Of a stretch of 44,869 nt of DNA, positions 23,962 through 31,041 are shown one piece after another. The position numbers and the translations under genes are program-made. Location of the stretch: the NCBI RefSeq assembly GCF_011250645.1, contig NZ_JAANNO010000020.1, positions 1-44,869 of the forward strand, written 5' to 3'. Each line of letters starts with the position of its first letter. Position 1 is the stretch's first letter. The DNA comes from Motilibacter aurantiacus (lineage in GTDB: Bacteria > Actinomycetota > Actinomycetes > Motilibacterales > Motilibacteraceae). Under the pieces are notes generated by a model that worked only from the letters and a program-made list of their open reading frames with translations, had not been told where the DNA came from and ran no database searches.

Positions 23962-25559
23962 GGGCTGAGGCAGCGCCGCAGCGAGTCGGCGTTGAAGCGC
24001 ATCATGTCGATGTAACGGCGTGCCTGGTCGTCGAACGTGTCGCCGTAGATCGAGCAGACCTGGACGCCCTGCTCACCGGCGACCTCGGTCAGGGTGGACG
24101 CGCGGCTCCGGAGGTTCGGCTCCAGGAACACGGCCTTGACCCGCAGGCTGCGCAGCGTCTGGCTGAGCTTGCGCCGGTCGGCCAGGGAGGGCTCGGTCGC
24201 GGGGTTCGGTGTGACGAAGCCGGCGATCTCCACGCCGTAGGCCTCCGCGAGGTAGCCGAACGCGTCGTGCGTCGTCACCAGGTAGCGGTTCGCCTCGGGT
24301 ATCCGCGCGATGGTGGACCGCACGTAGTCGTCCGTGCGCTCGAGCTCGGCGAGATAGGCCTCCGCGTTGGCGCGGAACTCCGCGGCGTGGGACGGGTCCG
24401 CGCGGGTCAGGGTGTCGCGGATCAGCTTCACGTAGGCCATCGCGTTGCGGACGTTCTGCCACAGGTGCGGGTCGATCTCCCCGTGGACGTGCTTGCCGAG
24501 CACCGCCTGCGCGAGCTGGTAGACCCGGTCGCCCGCGCGCCCGATGAAGGAGAACTGGCGGCCCGCGGGGATCTCCGTGATCGCCTTGTTCGGGACGTCG
24601 ATCACGACCCGGTCGGCGGCCAGCCACTGCTGGGCGTGCTCCCCGCCACCGGACGGGTCGTACTGCACCCCCATGGCCCGGCGGTCGACGTCGACGGTCA
24701 GGTCTGCGTGGCCCTCGCCGAGCACCGCGGCCCCCGCGACGCCCGCCTCGGCGGGGTTGACCCCGACGGCGAAGGTGTAGGTCGCGGGCTCGCCGAGGTC
24801 GACCGGCCGGGACGTGTCGTCCACCTGCAGCTGCGCCTGCAGCGTGAGCGTGTAGACCCCGGGCTCGGTGAAGGCCCAGGACAGGTGGGTGTGCGCGTCG
24901 GCAGGCAGCGTGGCCGTGTCCTTGGCGTAGCCGTCGGACGCGTCGAAACCGTCCGAGGAGTCGAAGTAGACGTCCGTGTCCCCGATGGAGCCGGTGAGGT
25001 AGGCGAAGACGTCGCCGGGCCCGGTGGCCGCGGTCGCCTTGAGCAGGACCTCCGAGGCCCGCGTGGCGCCCAGCTCGCGCCCCTGTCCCTCGGCACGCAT
25101 GCCGAGCCAGACGGTGTCGAGGTTGACGTTCTCGACGAGCGGGATCAACTCGGCCGCGTACTTCACGGCCTCCTCGGCCAGCGAGACCTCGATCGCGTCC
25201 GGGCCGAGGTTCGCGTCCAACGTCTTGATGACGTTGTGCTCCTCGAGCAGCGCGTAGTTCGAGAAGGCGACGTCGGCATAGACGGTGTTGCGGGCGTCCC
25301 GGAGAGTCGGCTCGTAGCTGTGCGGGTCCCCCGAGTCGGGAACGACGGAGACGACGTCGACGGCGTCACCGCCGACGTGCGAGACCAGGTCGCGCAGGAT
25401 CCCGGTCGTGGTGATGACCTGCAGTCGGCCGGAGTCGGCGGCGAGCAGTGGCCGCGACACGCACCCGGACAGCACGACGGGGACGGCGCAGAGCAGCGCC
25501 AGCACGGCTGCCGGCCGGGGGCGGCTGCTGGCCGAGGGCCGGTGGCTCGCTCGTTTCAT
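23958..25559 (-). CDS. ZnuA-like binding lipoprotein with an embedded, permuted surface domain
   Basis: Lipoprotein of 533 aa, about 220 longer than ZnuA. The signal ends in VVLSGC (Cys33). ZnuA halves: residues 45-140 (ITTTGILRDLVSHVGGD, then DSGDPHSYEPT) and 355-533 (HVHGEIDPHLWQNV, TTHDAFGYLAEAYGV, CSIYGDTF). Candidate metal ligands are His80, His365, His431 and Asp507. Between them lies a surface-anchored domain as described by TIGR03772. Its C-terminal half comes first (DTVWLGMRAEG, GPGDVFAYLTG, AHTHLSWAFTEPGVYTL, 148-240) and its N-terminal half second (GEGHADLTVDVD, FSFIGRAGDRVYQLAQA, 281-352). ATG 25559 is preceded by GAAGGA at some distance. It starts the ABC part of the operon behind a possible terminator. 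Confidence 0.92.
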   Translation of the reverse strand: MKRASHRPSASSRPRPAAVLALLCAVPVVLSGCVSRPLLAADSGRLQVITTTGILRDLVSHVGGDAVDVVSVVPDSGDPHSYEPTLRDARNTVYADVAFSNYALLEEHNVIKTLDANLGPDAIEVSLAEEAVKYAAELIPLVENVNLDTVWLGMRAEGQGRELGATRASEVLLKATAATGPGDVFAYLTGSIGDTDVYFDSSDGFDASDGYAKDTATLPADAHTHLSWAFTEPGVYTLTLQAQLQVDDTSRPVDLGEPATYTFAVGVNPAEAGVAGAAVLGEGHADLTVDVDRRAMGVQYDPSGGGEHAQQWLAADRVVIDVPNKAITEIPAGRQFSFIGRAGDRVYQLAQAVLGKHVHGEIDPHLWQNVRNAMAYVKLIRDTLTRADPSHAAEFRANAEAYLAELERTDDYVRSTIARIPEANRYLVTTHDAFGYLAEAYGVEIAGFVTPNPATEPSLADRRKLSQTLRSLRVKAVFLEPNLRSRASTLTEVAGEQGVQVCSIYGDTFDDQARRYIDMMRFNADSLRRCLSP

Positions 25560-25596
25560 GGGGACGCGCCTGATCCTTCGCGGAAATCGGACGAGA

Positions 25597-25622
25597 GGCC
25601 GACGGACGAGCGTCCGACGGCC
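25597..25622 (-). terminator. Hairpin between surface protein and transporter genes
   Basis: GGCCGACGGACG (25597-25608) pairs with CGTCCGACGGCC (25611-25622) with one internal A-A mismatch. It begins 18 nt after the stop of the surface protein gene on the minus strand. It could be a partial terminator that lowers expression of the downstream ABC genes. Confidence 0.5.
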
Positions 25623-25639
25623 CCGTGACGACGGGACGG

Positions 25640-26992
25640 CTACGCGACGGCCCGTGCCGCGGACACGGCCTGGCCGGGGCTGCTGCCCTTGCGGGTCACC
25701 GTCACGCGTACCGAGACCCGGTGACCCCGGTCCGCCGGGACGAGCCGGTAGGTCGACCGGGTCGCACCGCCGATCGCGCGGCCGTCTCGCAGCCACCGGT
25801 AGCTGTGCGCCGTCGGAACGGGTGACCAGCGGCCGGGCGTCGCGCGCAGCGTCCGGCCCACGATCGCGGCGCCTGCGGCGACCGGCGAGCGCAGGGCCCG
25901 CAGCGCGGCCGGCTTCACGAGCATCCCCGCACTCGCCGACGTCACGGTGCCGCCGGTGGATGCGGCCGTTGCCCGGCAGGCCACCCGCTTGCCGAGATCG
26001 GCTCTGGCGAGCAACCGGCTCGCGGACCGCGCGGGCAGCGACCGGCCGTTGCGCGTCCAGGCGTAGGTGACGCTCGAGGCATGGCGGAAGCGAGCTGTGC
26101 ACGACACGCGCGTGCCCACGGTGCCCGCACCGGTCACCCGCGCCCGCGCCAGCACGGTCGGACGCACCGGCTGCTCCGGCGTGGCCGCCGGCGGTGTGGT
26201 CGGCGTCGGTGTGGTGCCGGGAGCGGGCGTCGTCGGGGCCGGGGCGGTGGGAGGAGCGGGGACCGTGGGGGCAGGCGCCGGAGCCGGGTTGGTCGGCGCG
26301 GGGGACGGAGGGTTGGCGGGCAGGTCGCCGACGACGAAGGTGTACGTGCCGGTCGCCGAGACGGGGCTGCCGCCGACGGCGGCGTCGGCGCGCACGCTCA
26401 GCCGGTAGGTGCCGGGGGCGGTGAAGGCCCAGTTGGCGTGCATGTGGACGTTCTTGAGGGTGAAGCTCCTGTAGGCGGGCTCGTCGCTGGACCACAGGCG
26501 GGACGGGGCGCCGAAGGTGCCGGTCTGCCAGAGCTCGACGTCACCCGGGCCCTCGACGGCGGCGAGCGTGAGAGTGGTGTCGTCGTTGTCCAGCGTGCCG
26601 GCGGGGACCGACTCGGTGGAGAACCCGGGCCAGAGCCGGCCCTGCCCCTGGACCTCCGGGGCCAGCCAGACCGTGGCGCCCGCGGGGGCGACGAAACCGT
26701 ACGCCCCACCCGGCCAGGACGCGATGCGGGAGTCGTTGTCGACGTGGAACCAGACGTCGTCGTTGTCGTAGCGGGTGCGCAACGCGGGGGTGTCGGCCTT
26801 GGTGTCGAGGACGAGCTGGCCGTTGTCCCAGAACGTGGCGACGGCATCGGTGTGGACGTCACTGAGGACCGTGTAGGCGCGGGGGGCCCCGGCGTCTGCG
26901 GCAGTCGCCGGGACAGCGACGGCACCGGTTCCGAGCACGGCGGCCAATACCAGCCCACGCAGGGCCGACGGACTTCGGCGCGTTGCGATCAT
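25640..26992 (-). CDS. Choice-of-anchor M surface protein with Pro-rich spacer and C-terminal Ig-like repeats
   Basis: Secreted protein of 450 aa. The signal peptide (about 1-31) is followed by one surface-anchored domain (about 38-225): TVLSDVHTDAVATF, GFVAPAGATVWLAPEVQ, RLWPGFSTE, GPGDVELWQTG and VHMHANWAFTAPGTYRL. Next come a Pro/Ala/Thr spacer (about 230-282) and two Ig-like repeats with the YAWTRNGRSLP and YRWLRDGRAI pattern found in actinobacterial secreted proteins. No LPXTG or C-terminal membrane helix is visible. The domain closely resembles that of the protein at 1-2005 (both read HTDA, not GHVDL). It lies behind the Zur-like box at 27090 and heads the transporter operon. Confidence 0.82.
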   Translation of the reverse strand: MIATRRSPSALRGLVLAAVLGTGAVAVPATAADAGAPRAYTVLSDVHTDAVATFWDNGQLVLDTKADTPALRTRYDNDDVWFHVDNDSRIASWPGGAYGFVAPAGATVWLAPEVQGQGRLWPGFSTESVPAGTLDNDDTTLTLAAVEGPGDVELWQTGTFGAPSRLWSSDEPAYRSFTLKNVHMHANWAFTAPGTYRLSVRADAAVGGSPVSATGTYTFVVGDLPANPPSPAPTNPAPAPAPTVPAPPTAPAPTTPAPGTTPTPTTPPAATPEQPVRPTVLARARVTGAGTVGTRVSCTARFRHASSVTYAWTRNGRSLPARSASRLLARADLGKRVACRATAASTGGTVTSASAGMLVKPAALRALRSPVAAGAAIVGRTLRATPGRWSPVPTAHSYRWLRDGRAIGGATRSTYRLVPADRGHRVSVRVTVTRKGSSPGQAVSAARAVA

Positions 26993-27089
26993 TGCAGAAG
27001 ACGGCTTCCTCTATAGCGGCCGGCACCACCGGAGCGCGGCGAGCGCGGTGCACGTTCGAGCTCCAGGTCGGGAGGAGTCACCTGAGTTC

Positions 27090-27102
27090 GAGAATCGTTG
27101 TC
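27090..27102 (-). promoter_or_regulatory. Zur-like operator upstream of the surface protein/ABC operon
   Basis: GACAACGATTCTC on the minus strand differs from the box at 19954 by one base. It lies 98 bp upstream of the ATG at 26992. A clear -10 next to it was not found; TATAGA at 27018-27013 is a possible core element nearer the gene. Confidence 0.6.
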
Positions 27103-27301
27103 GTTTCGACCTGCAAGCTAGCAGGCGATCAAGCCGAGGTCGAGCGGTTCACCACTTCACGTCCCGTGGAGCGGGTGCGGGGCAGCGCGCCCGCCTGCTG
27201 GTGGAGAGACCCGGGCCGGCCGCGCCGGCCCAGGCGGTGGGGGTCGTCAGGTCGCGCCGACGGCGCCGACTGCGCCGAGGACGTCCGAAGACGTCCGAGG
27301 A

Positions 27302-27317
27302 GGCAGAGGCCTCTGCC
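27302..27317. repeat. Perfect 16-bp palindrome
   Basis: GGCAGAGGCCTCTGCC lies in the gene-free stretch 27103-27457 between the transporter operon and the hydroxyproline operon. Just upstream is a short direct repeat of GACGTCCGA (near 27280 and 27290). Function unknown; apart from these and the long inverted repeat I see nothing else in this stretch. Confidence 0.5.
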
Positions 27318-27366
27318 CGTGCCGATCTGCGGCGGCCGGACGCCGTCCACCCCCCCACCCCGAGAC

Positions 27367-27435
27367 GATCCTGCAGACATGGCGAGTTCTCCACAGGCCC
27401 TCCGCCTGTGGAGAACTCGCCACAAGTGCAGGATC
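27367..27435. repeat. 69-bp hairpin-forming inverted repeat (REP/MITE-like or bidirectional terminator)
   Basis: Outer arms GATCCTGCA (27367-27375)/TGCAGGATC (27427-27435) and inner 19-bp arms (27380-27398/27404-27422, beginning TGGCGAGTTCTCC) are exact reverse complements. They are separated by 4-nt bulges on each side and a 5-nt loop CCTCC. It ends 23 bp beyond the stop of the epimerase gene (27458), where it could end transcription of the hydroxyproline operon. The composition is less GC-rich than its surroundings, and the two-step arms are unusual for a plain terminator, so a dispersed repeat element is also possible. Confidence 0.8.
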
Positions 27436-27457
27436 AGGGAGGAGTGGTGGGGGTGGG

Positions 27458-28462
27458 TCAGAGCAGGAAGCCCGTGGGGAACGGGTCGTCGGGGTCGAGC
27501 AGGTACTGCGCGGTGCCGGTGATCCAGGCGCGCCCCTGCACCGTGGGGACGACAGCCGGCAGCCCCGCGACCTCCGAGGTCCCCACCAGCCGTCCGGTGA
27601 AGCGCGTGCCGAGCACGGACTCGTTGACGAACGGCGTGCCCAGCTCCAGCAGGCCGCGGGCGTGCAACTGCGCCATCCGGGCCGAGGTCCCGGTGCCGCA
27701 CGGCGAGCGGTCCACCCAGCCCGGATGGATGACGACGGCGTTGCGCGAGTCCGCGCCGTCGCGGCCGGGCGCGACGACCTGGACGTGGCGGCAGTCGTCG
27801 ATCGCGGGGTTGGCCGGGTGCACCGGCCGGGCCTGATCCTCGATGGCGTCCAGCAGCACGAGGCCGCGCCGGATGAGCTCCGGGACCGCGGAGGGCTCGA
27901 CCGGCAGGCCCAGGGCCTCCGCCGCCACGATCGCGTAGAAGTTGCCGCCGAACGCCATGTCGAAGGCGACACGCCCCAGCTCGGGGCCCGCGTCGACCTC
28001 GACGTCCGCGGTCAGCAGGAACGACTCGACGTTCCGGATCGTGACGTGCTCGGCCCTGCCGTCCCGGACGGCGACCTGCGCGGTCACCAGCCCGGCCGGG
28101 GTGTCGAGGCGTACGGTCGTGACCGGCTCACGCACCGGCACCATGCCGGTCTCCACGAGCACCGTGCAGACCCCGATCGTGCCGTGCCCGCACATCGGCA
28201 GGCAGCCGGAGACCTCGATGAACAGCACGCCGTAGTCCGCGTCCGGACGGGTCGGCGGCTGCAGGATCGCGCCCGACATCGCGCTGTGGCCACGGGGCTC
28301 GTACATCAGCAGCGTCCGCAGCCCGTCGCGGTCGCGCTCGAACAGGAGCTTGCGCTCCATCATCGTCCGCCCCGGCAGGATGCCCACGCCGCCGGTGACG
28401 ACCCGGGTCGGCATGCCCTCGGTGTGCGAGTCGACCGCGTGCAGCACGAGCGTGCTACGCAT
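27458..28462 (-). CDS. 4-hydroxyproline 2-epimerase (proline racemase family)
   Basis: Enzyme of 334 aa that interconverts trans-4-hydroxy-L-proline and cis-4-hydroxy-D-proline, the first step of hydroxyproline breakdown. The two catalytic acid/base cysteines are visible: Cys91 in MCGHGTIG and Cys255 in DRSPCGTGTSA. The Cys/Cys pair excludes the trans-3-hydroxyproline dehydratase branch, which has Ser or Thr at the first position. Neighbours (deaminase and D-hydroxyproline dehydrogenase) decide for hydroxyproline epimerase over proline racemase. ATG 28462 overlaps the end of the deaminase gene by 8 nt. It is the last gene of the minus-strand operon. Confidence 0.88.
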   Translation of the reverse strand: MRSTLVLHAVDSHTEGMPTRVVTGGVGILPGRTMMERKLLFERDRDGLRTLLMYEPRGHSAMSGAILQPPTRPDADYGVLFIEVSGCLPMCGHGTIGVCTVLVETGMVPVREPVTTVRLDTPAGLVTAQVAVRDGRAEHVTIRNVESFLLTADVEVDAGPELGRVAFDMAFGGNFYAIVAAEALGLPVEPSAVPELIRRGLVLLDAIEDQARPVHPANPAIDDCRHVQVVAPGRDGADSRNAVVIHPGWVDRSPCGTGTSARMAQLHARGLLELGTPFVNESVLGTRFTGRLVGTSEVAGLPAVVPTVQGRAWITGTAQYLLDPDDPFPTGFLL

Positions 28463-29351
28463 CGAGGCCCGCCCCGACCGCCTGCTCGACGTCCTTGCGC
28501 ACCTGGGCCTCGACCTCGGCCGGGAGCGGCAGCCGTGGCAGCCGGGCCGGGCCGCCGTACCGGCCGACGACGTCCTGGCCGAGCTTGATCGCCTGGACGA
28601 ACTCGGTGCGCGAGTCCCAGCGGAAGGCCGGGTGCAGCCGCCGGTAGACCGGGAGCGCCTCCTGCAGCCGGCCGGCCGCGCCGAGGTCGTAGAGGGCCCG
28701 GGACTCGCGCGGCAGCGCGTTCGGGAAGCCGGCGATCCAGCCGACGGCGCCGAGCACCAGCAGCTCGAGCAGCACGTCGTCGGCGCCGGCGAGCACGTCG
28801 AGCTGCGGGCAGAGCTCCTGCAGCCGGTGGATGCGGCGTACGTCCCCGCTGAACTCCTTGACCGCGACGACCCCGTCGATCTCGGCGAGCGTCGCGAGCA
28901 GCTCGGGGGTCAGGTCGACCTTGGTGTCGTAGGGGTTGTTGTAGGTGACGACGGGCAGGCCGGCCGCGGCCACCTCGCGGTAGTGGGCGACCACCTCGTC
29001 GGGGCCGGCGCGGTAGCCGTTGGGCGGCAGGGCGAGCACGGCGTGTGCGCCCGCCTCCGCCGCCTGCTCGGCCCAACGGCGCGACTGGTGCCCGCCGTAG
29101 GCGCCGACGCCGGGCACGACCGAGCAGCCCGCGGGGGCGGCCTCGACGACCGCCCGCACGACGTCGGCCCGCTCGGCCCCGGAGAGCGCCTGGTACTCCC
29201 CGAGCGAGCCGTTCGGGGTCACGCCGTCGCACCCCTCGGCGGCCAGCCAGCCCACGTGCTCCTGGAGGCGGTCGAGGTCGACGGAGAGGTCGTCGCGGAA
29301 CGGCAGGGTCATCGCGACGACGACTCCCTGCCACGGGCGTGCAGCGGTCAC
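28455..29351 (-). CDS. DapA-family lyase, probable 1-pyrroline-4-hydroxy-2-carboxylate deaminase
   Basis: TIM-barrel enzyme of 298 aa. The Schiff-base lysine is Lys165 (GVVAVKEFSGD), the catalytic Tyr is Tyr137 (VVTYNNPYDT), and the substrate-binding loop is TPNGSLGEY (about 45-53). DapA relatives include dihydrodipicolinate synthase and sialate lyase. In this operon the expected reaction is deamination and dehydration of pyrroline-4-hydroxy-2-carboxylate to alpha-ketoglutarate semialdehyde. The GTG start at 29351 overlaps the stop of the flavoprotein gene (GTGA). Confidence 0.85.
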   Translation of the reverse strand: MTAARPWQGVVVAMTLPFRDDLSVDLDRLQEHVGWLAAEGCDGVTPNGSLGEYQALSGAERADVVRAVVEAAPAGCSVVPGVGAYGGHQSRRWAEQAAEAGAHAVLALPPNGYRAGPDEVVAHYREVAAAGLPVVTYNNPYDTKVDLTPELLATLAEIDGVVAVKEFSGDVRRIHRLQELCPQLDVLAGADDVLLELLVLGAVGWIAGFPNALPRESRALYDLGAAGRLQEALPVYRRLHPAFRWDSRTEFVQAIKLGQDVVGRYGGPARLPRLPLPAEVEAQVRKDVEQAVGAGLDA

Positions 29352-30763
29352 GGGGAGATCCCCTCCTGGGGTCGAGCCAGAGCGTGCATCGGGATCGGGG
29401 TGGCGAGGGGCCGGGCGGCGAAGCCAGCGGGCTCCTGCGCGTGGCCGGTCTCCTCCTGCAGCAGCCGGGAGGCGGCCCAGCCGCACATGCGCGCCTGGCA
29501 CAGGCCCATGCCGACACGGCTCAGCAGCTTGAGCGAGCGGGCGTCCTCGGCGCCGAGCCCGCGGATGTCGGCGCGGGCCCGGCCGACGGTGACCTCCTCG
29601 CACCGGCACAGGACGGTGCCGTCGGTCAGCCAGTCGGCCCACCGCGAGCCGACCGCATGGACCGCGTGCATCGCGTTCACGAAGGCTGCTTCCCTGAAGC
29701 GACGTTGTTGAAGTCGCGTACGTCTGTCCTCCAGGTCGAACGGCAGGTGCCCCGCCTGCCGGGCGGCCTCCATCCCGGCGAGCGCGCCCTCGGTGATCGA
29801 CAGGTCCGACCCGCCGATGCCCGTCACCTCGCCCGCGAGAAGGACGCCGGGCACGCACGACCGCTGCGCCCCGTCGACCTGCGCGACCGCGCTGCCGTCC
29901 CGCGGGTCCGTGCGCACGCCGCAGCCGAGGGCCAGGGCCAGCTCGACGGCGGGCGTGAAGCCGTGGCCGACGCAGACGGCGCCGACGTCCACCGTGCGGC
30001 GCCGACCGGGCAGCACGCCCCAGTCCCGGTCGACGGCCTCCACCGTCGCCCGCAGCGTCCCGCCGGGCAGCTGCTCCACGCGCGTCACGGCCCGCCGCCG
30101 CCACAGGGGTACGCGGTGGCGGGCGAGCGCCGCGGCGTACCCCGCCGCCTCCGCGGCCTTGCCCGGCGACGCCGCGCGCGCACGGGCGGCCCACCGCAGC
30201 GGGTCGACGGCCTCGACGACCGCGGACACCTGCGCGCCCGCGCCCGCGAGGCCGGCGGCGACGGCGTACAGGAACGGGCCGGTGCCGGCGACGAGGACGC
30301 GTCCCCCGACGAGCACGCCCTGCCCCTTGAGCAGGGCCTGTGCACCGCCCGCGGTCACGACCCCGGGCAGGTCCCAGCCCGGGAACGGCAGCACGCGGTC
30401 GTGAGCGCCCGTCGCGAGGACGACGACGCGGGCGCGGAGCTCGCCGACGACGTCCGCGGTGCGCCGGCCGGTCCCGATCAGGCGCAGCACGCTTCCGCTG
30501 CCGAGACGCTGGGCCTGCCACACCCGGGTCTCCAGGCGCCAGGTGATCGACGGCTCGGCCAGCGCGGCGGCCAGGAGGCGCTCCGCCCGGGCGGAGGCGT
30601 GCCCCGCGGCGCCGCCTCCGACGTCGGCGCGGCGCAGGTACTGCCCGCCGGCCTGCCGGCCGCCGTCGACCACCGTGACGCGCGCACCGGACCGCGCCGC
30701 CGCGACGGCAGCGGCGAGCCCGGCCGGCCCGGCGCCGACGACGGCGACCTCCACGGAGCTCAC
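29348..30763 (-). CDS. FAD/NAD(P)-dependent subunit of D-hydroxyproline dehydrogenase (HcnB-like)
   Basis: Flavoprotein of 471 aa. The N-terminal dinucleotide fold is AVVGAGPAGLAAAVAAARSG, a second nucleotide fold is in VLVGGRVLVAGTGPFLYAVA, and GVLLAGEVTGIGGSDLS binds FAD. The C-terminal ~85 residues are a BFD-like [2Fe-2S] domain with LCRCEEV and GLCQARMCG as four Cys ligands. This layout is that of the alpha subunit of HCN synthase and of heteromeric D-hydroxyproline or octopine/nopaline dehydrogenases. It is followed by the deaminase and preceded by a small ferredoxin-like subunit with GTGA overlaps on each side, so all three dehydrogenase subunits are co-translated. Confidence 0.87.
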   Translation of the reverse strand: MSSVEVAVVGAGPAGLAAAVAAARSGARVTVVDGGRQAGGQYLRRADVGGGAAGHASARAERLLAAALAEPSITWRLETRVWQAQRLGSGSVLRLIGTGRRTADVVGELRARVVVLATGAHDRVLPFPGWDLPGVVTAGGAQALLKGQGVLVGGRVLVAGTGPFLYAVAAGLAGAGAQVSAVVEAVDPLRWAARARAASPGKAAEAAGYAAALARHRVPLWRRRAVTRVEQLPGGTLRATVEAVDRDWGVLPGRRRTVDVGAVCVGHGFTPAVELALALGCGVRTDPRDGSAVAQVDGAQRSCVPGVLLAGEVTGIGGSDLSITEGALAGMEAARQAGHLPFDLEDRRTRLQQRRFREAAFVNAMHAVHAVGSRWADWLTDGTVLCRCEEVTVGRARADIRGLGAEDARSLKLLSRVGMGLCQARMCGWAASRLLQEETGHAQEPAGFAARPLATPIPMHALARPQEGISP

Positions 30764-31041
30764 CGCGCCCCTGCCGCCGGCGCGGCGCCGACGCCGTCCT
30801 GGGTCTGCACGACGTCGCCCGGCAGCGCCTCCGTCACGCACGCGCGCACTCCGGAGCGCCCGTTGAGCACGACGAGGCAGTCGAAGCAGGCGCCGATGCC
30901 GCAGAAGAGGCCGCGCGGGCGCCCCCCGACCCGGGTACGCCGAAGGGCGAGCCGCCCCGTGGCCAGCATCGCTGCCGCGAGCGTCTGCCCCGGGACGAGC
31001 TCGACGGGGTCCCCGTCCACGCTGATCTCAGCCGGCCGCAC
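30760..31041 (-). CDS. Small [2Fe-2S] subunit of D-hydroxyproline dehydrogenase (HcnA-like)
   Basis: Protein of 93 aa with the plant-ferredoxin-like Fer2_4 fold. FCGIGACFDCLVVLNG and VRACVTEAL supply four Cys ligands. The start is a GTG at 31041. It overlaps the large oxidase subunit by 14 nt and the FAD subunit by 4 nt. In the related enzymes this subunit passes electrons between the two flavoproteins. Confidence 0.87.
   Translation of the reverse strand: MRPAEISVDGDPVELVPGQTLAAAMLATGRLALRRTRVGGRPRGLFCGIGACFDCLVVLNGRSGVRACVTEALPGDVVQTQDGVGAAPAAGAR

Noticed and set aside
27129-27457. Coding genes in the gap between the transporter and hydroxyproline operons
   Set aside because: Overlapping frames on both strands differ in every register, none has a ribosome site or family motif, and the long inverted repeat interrupts them.
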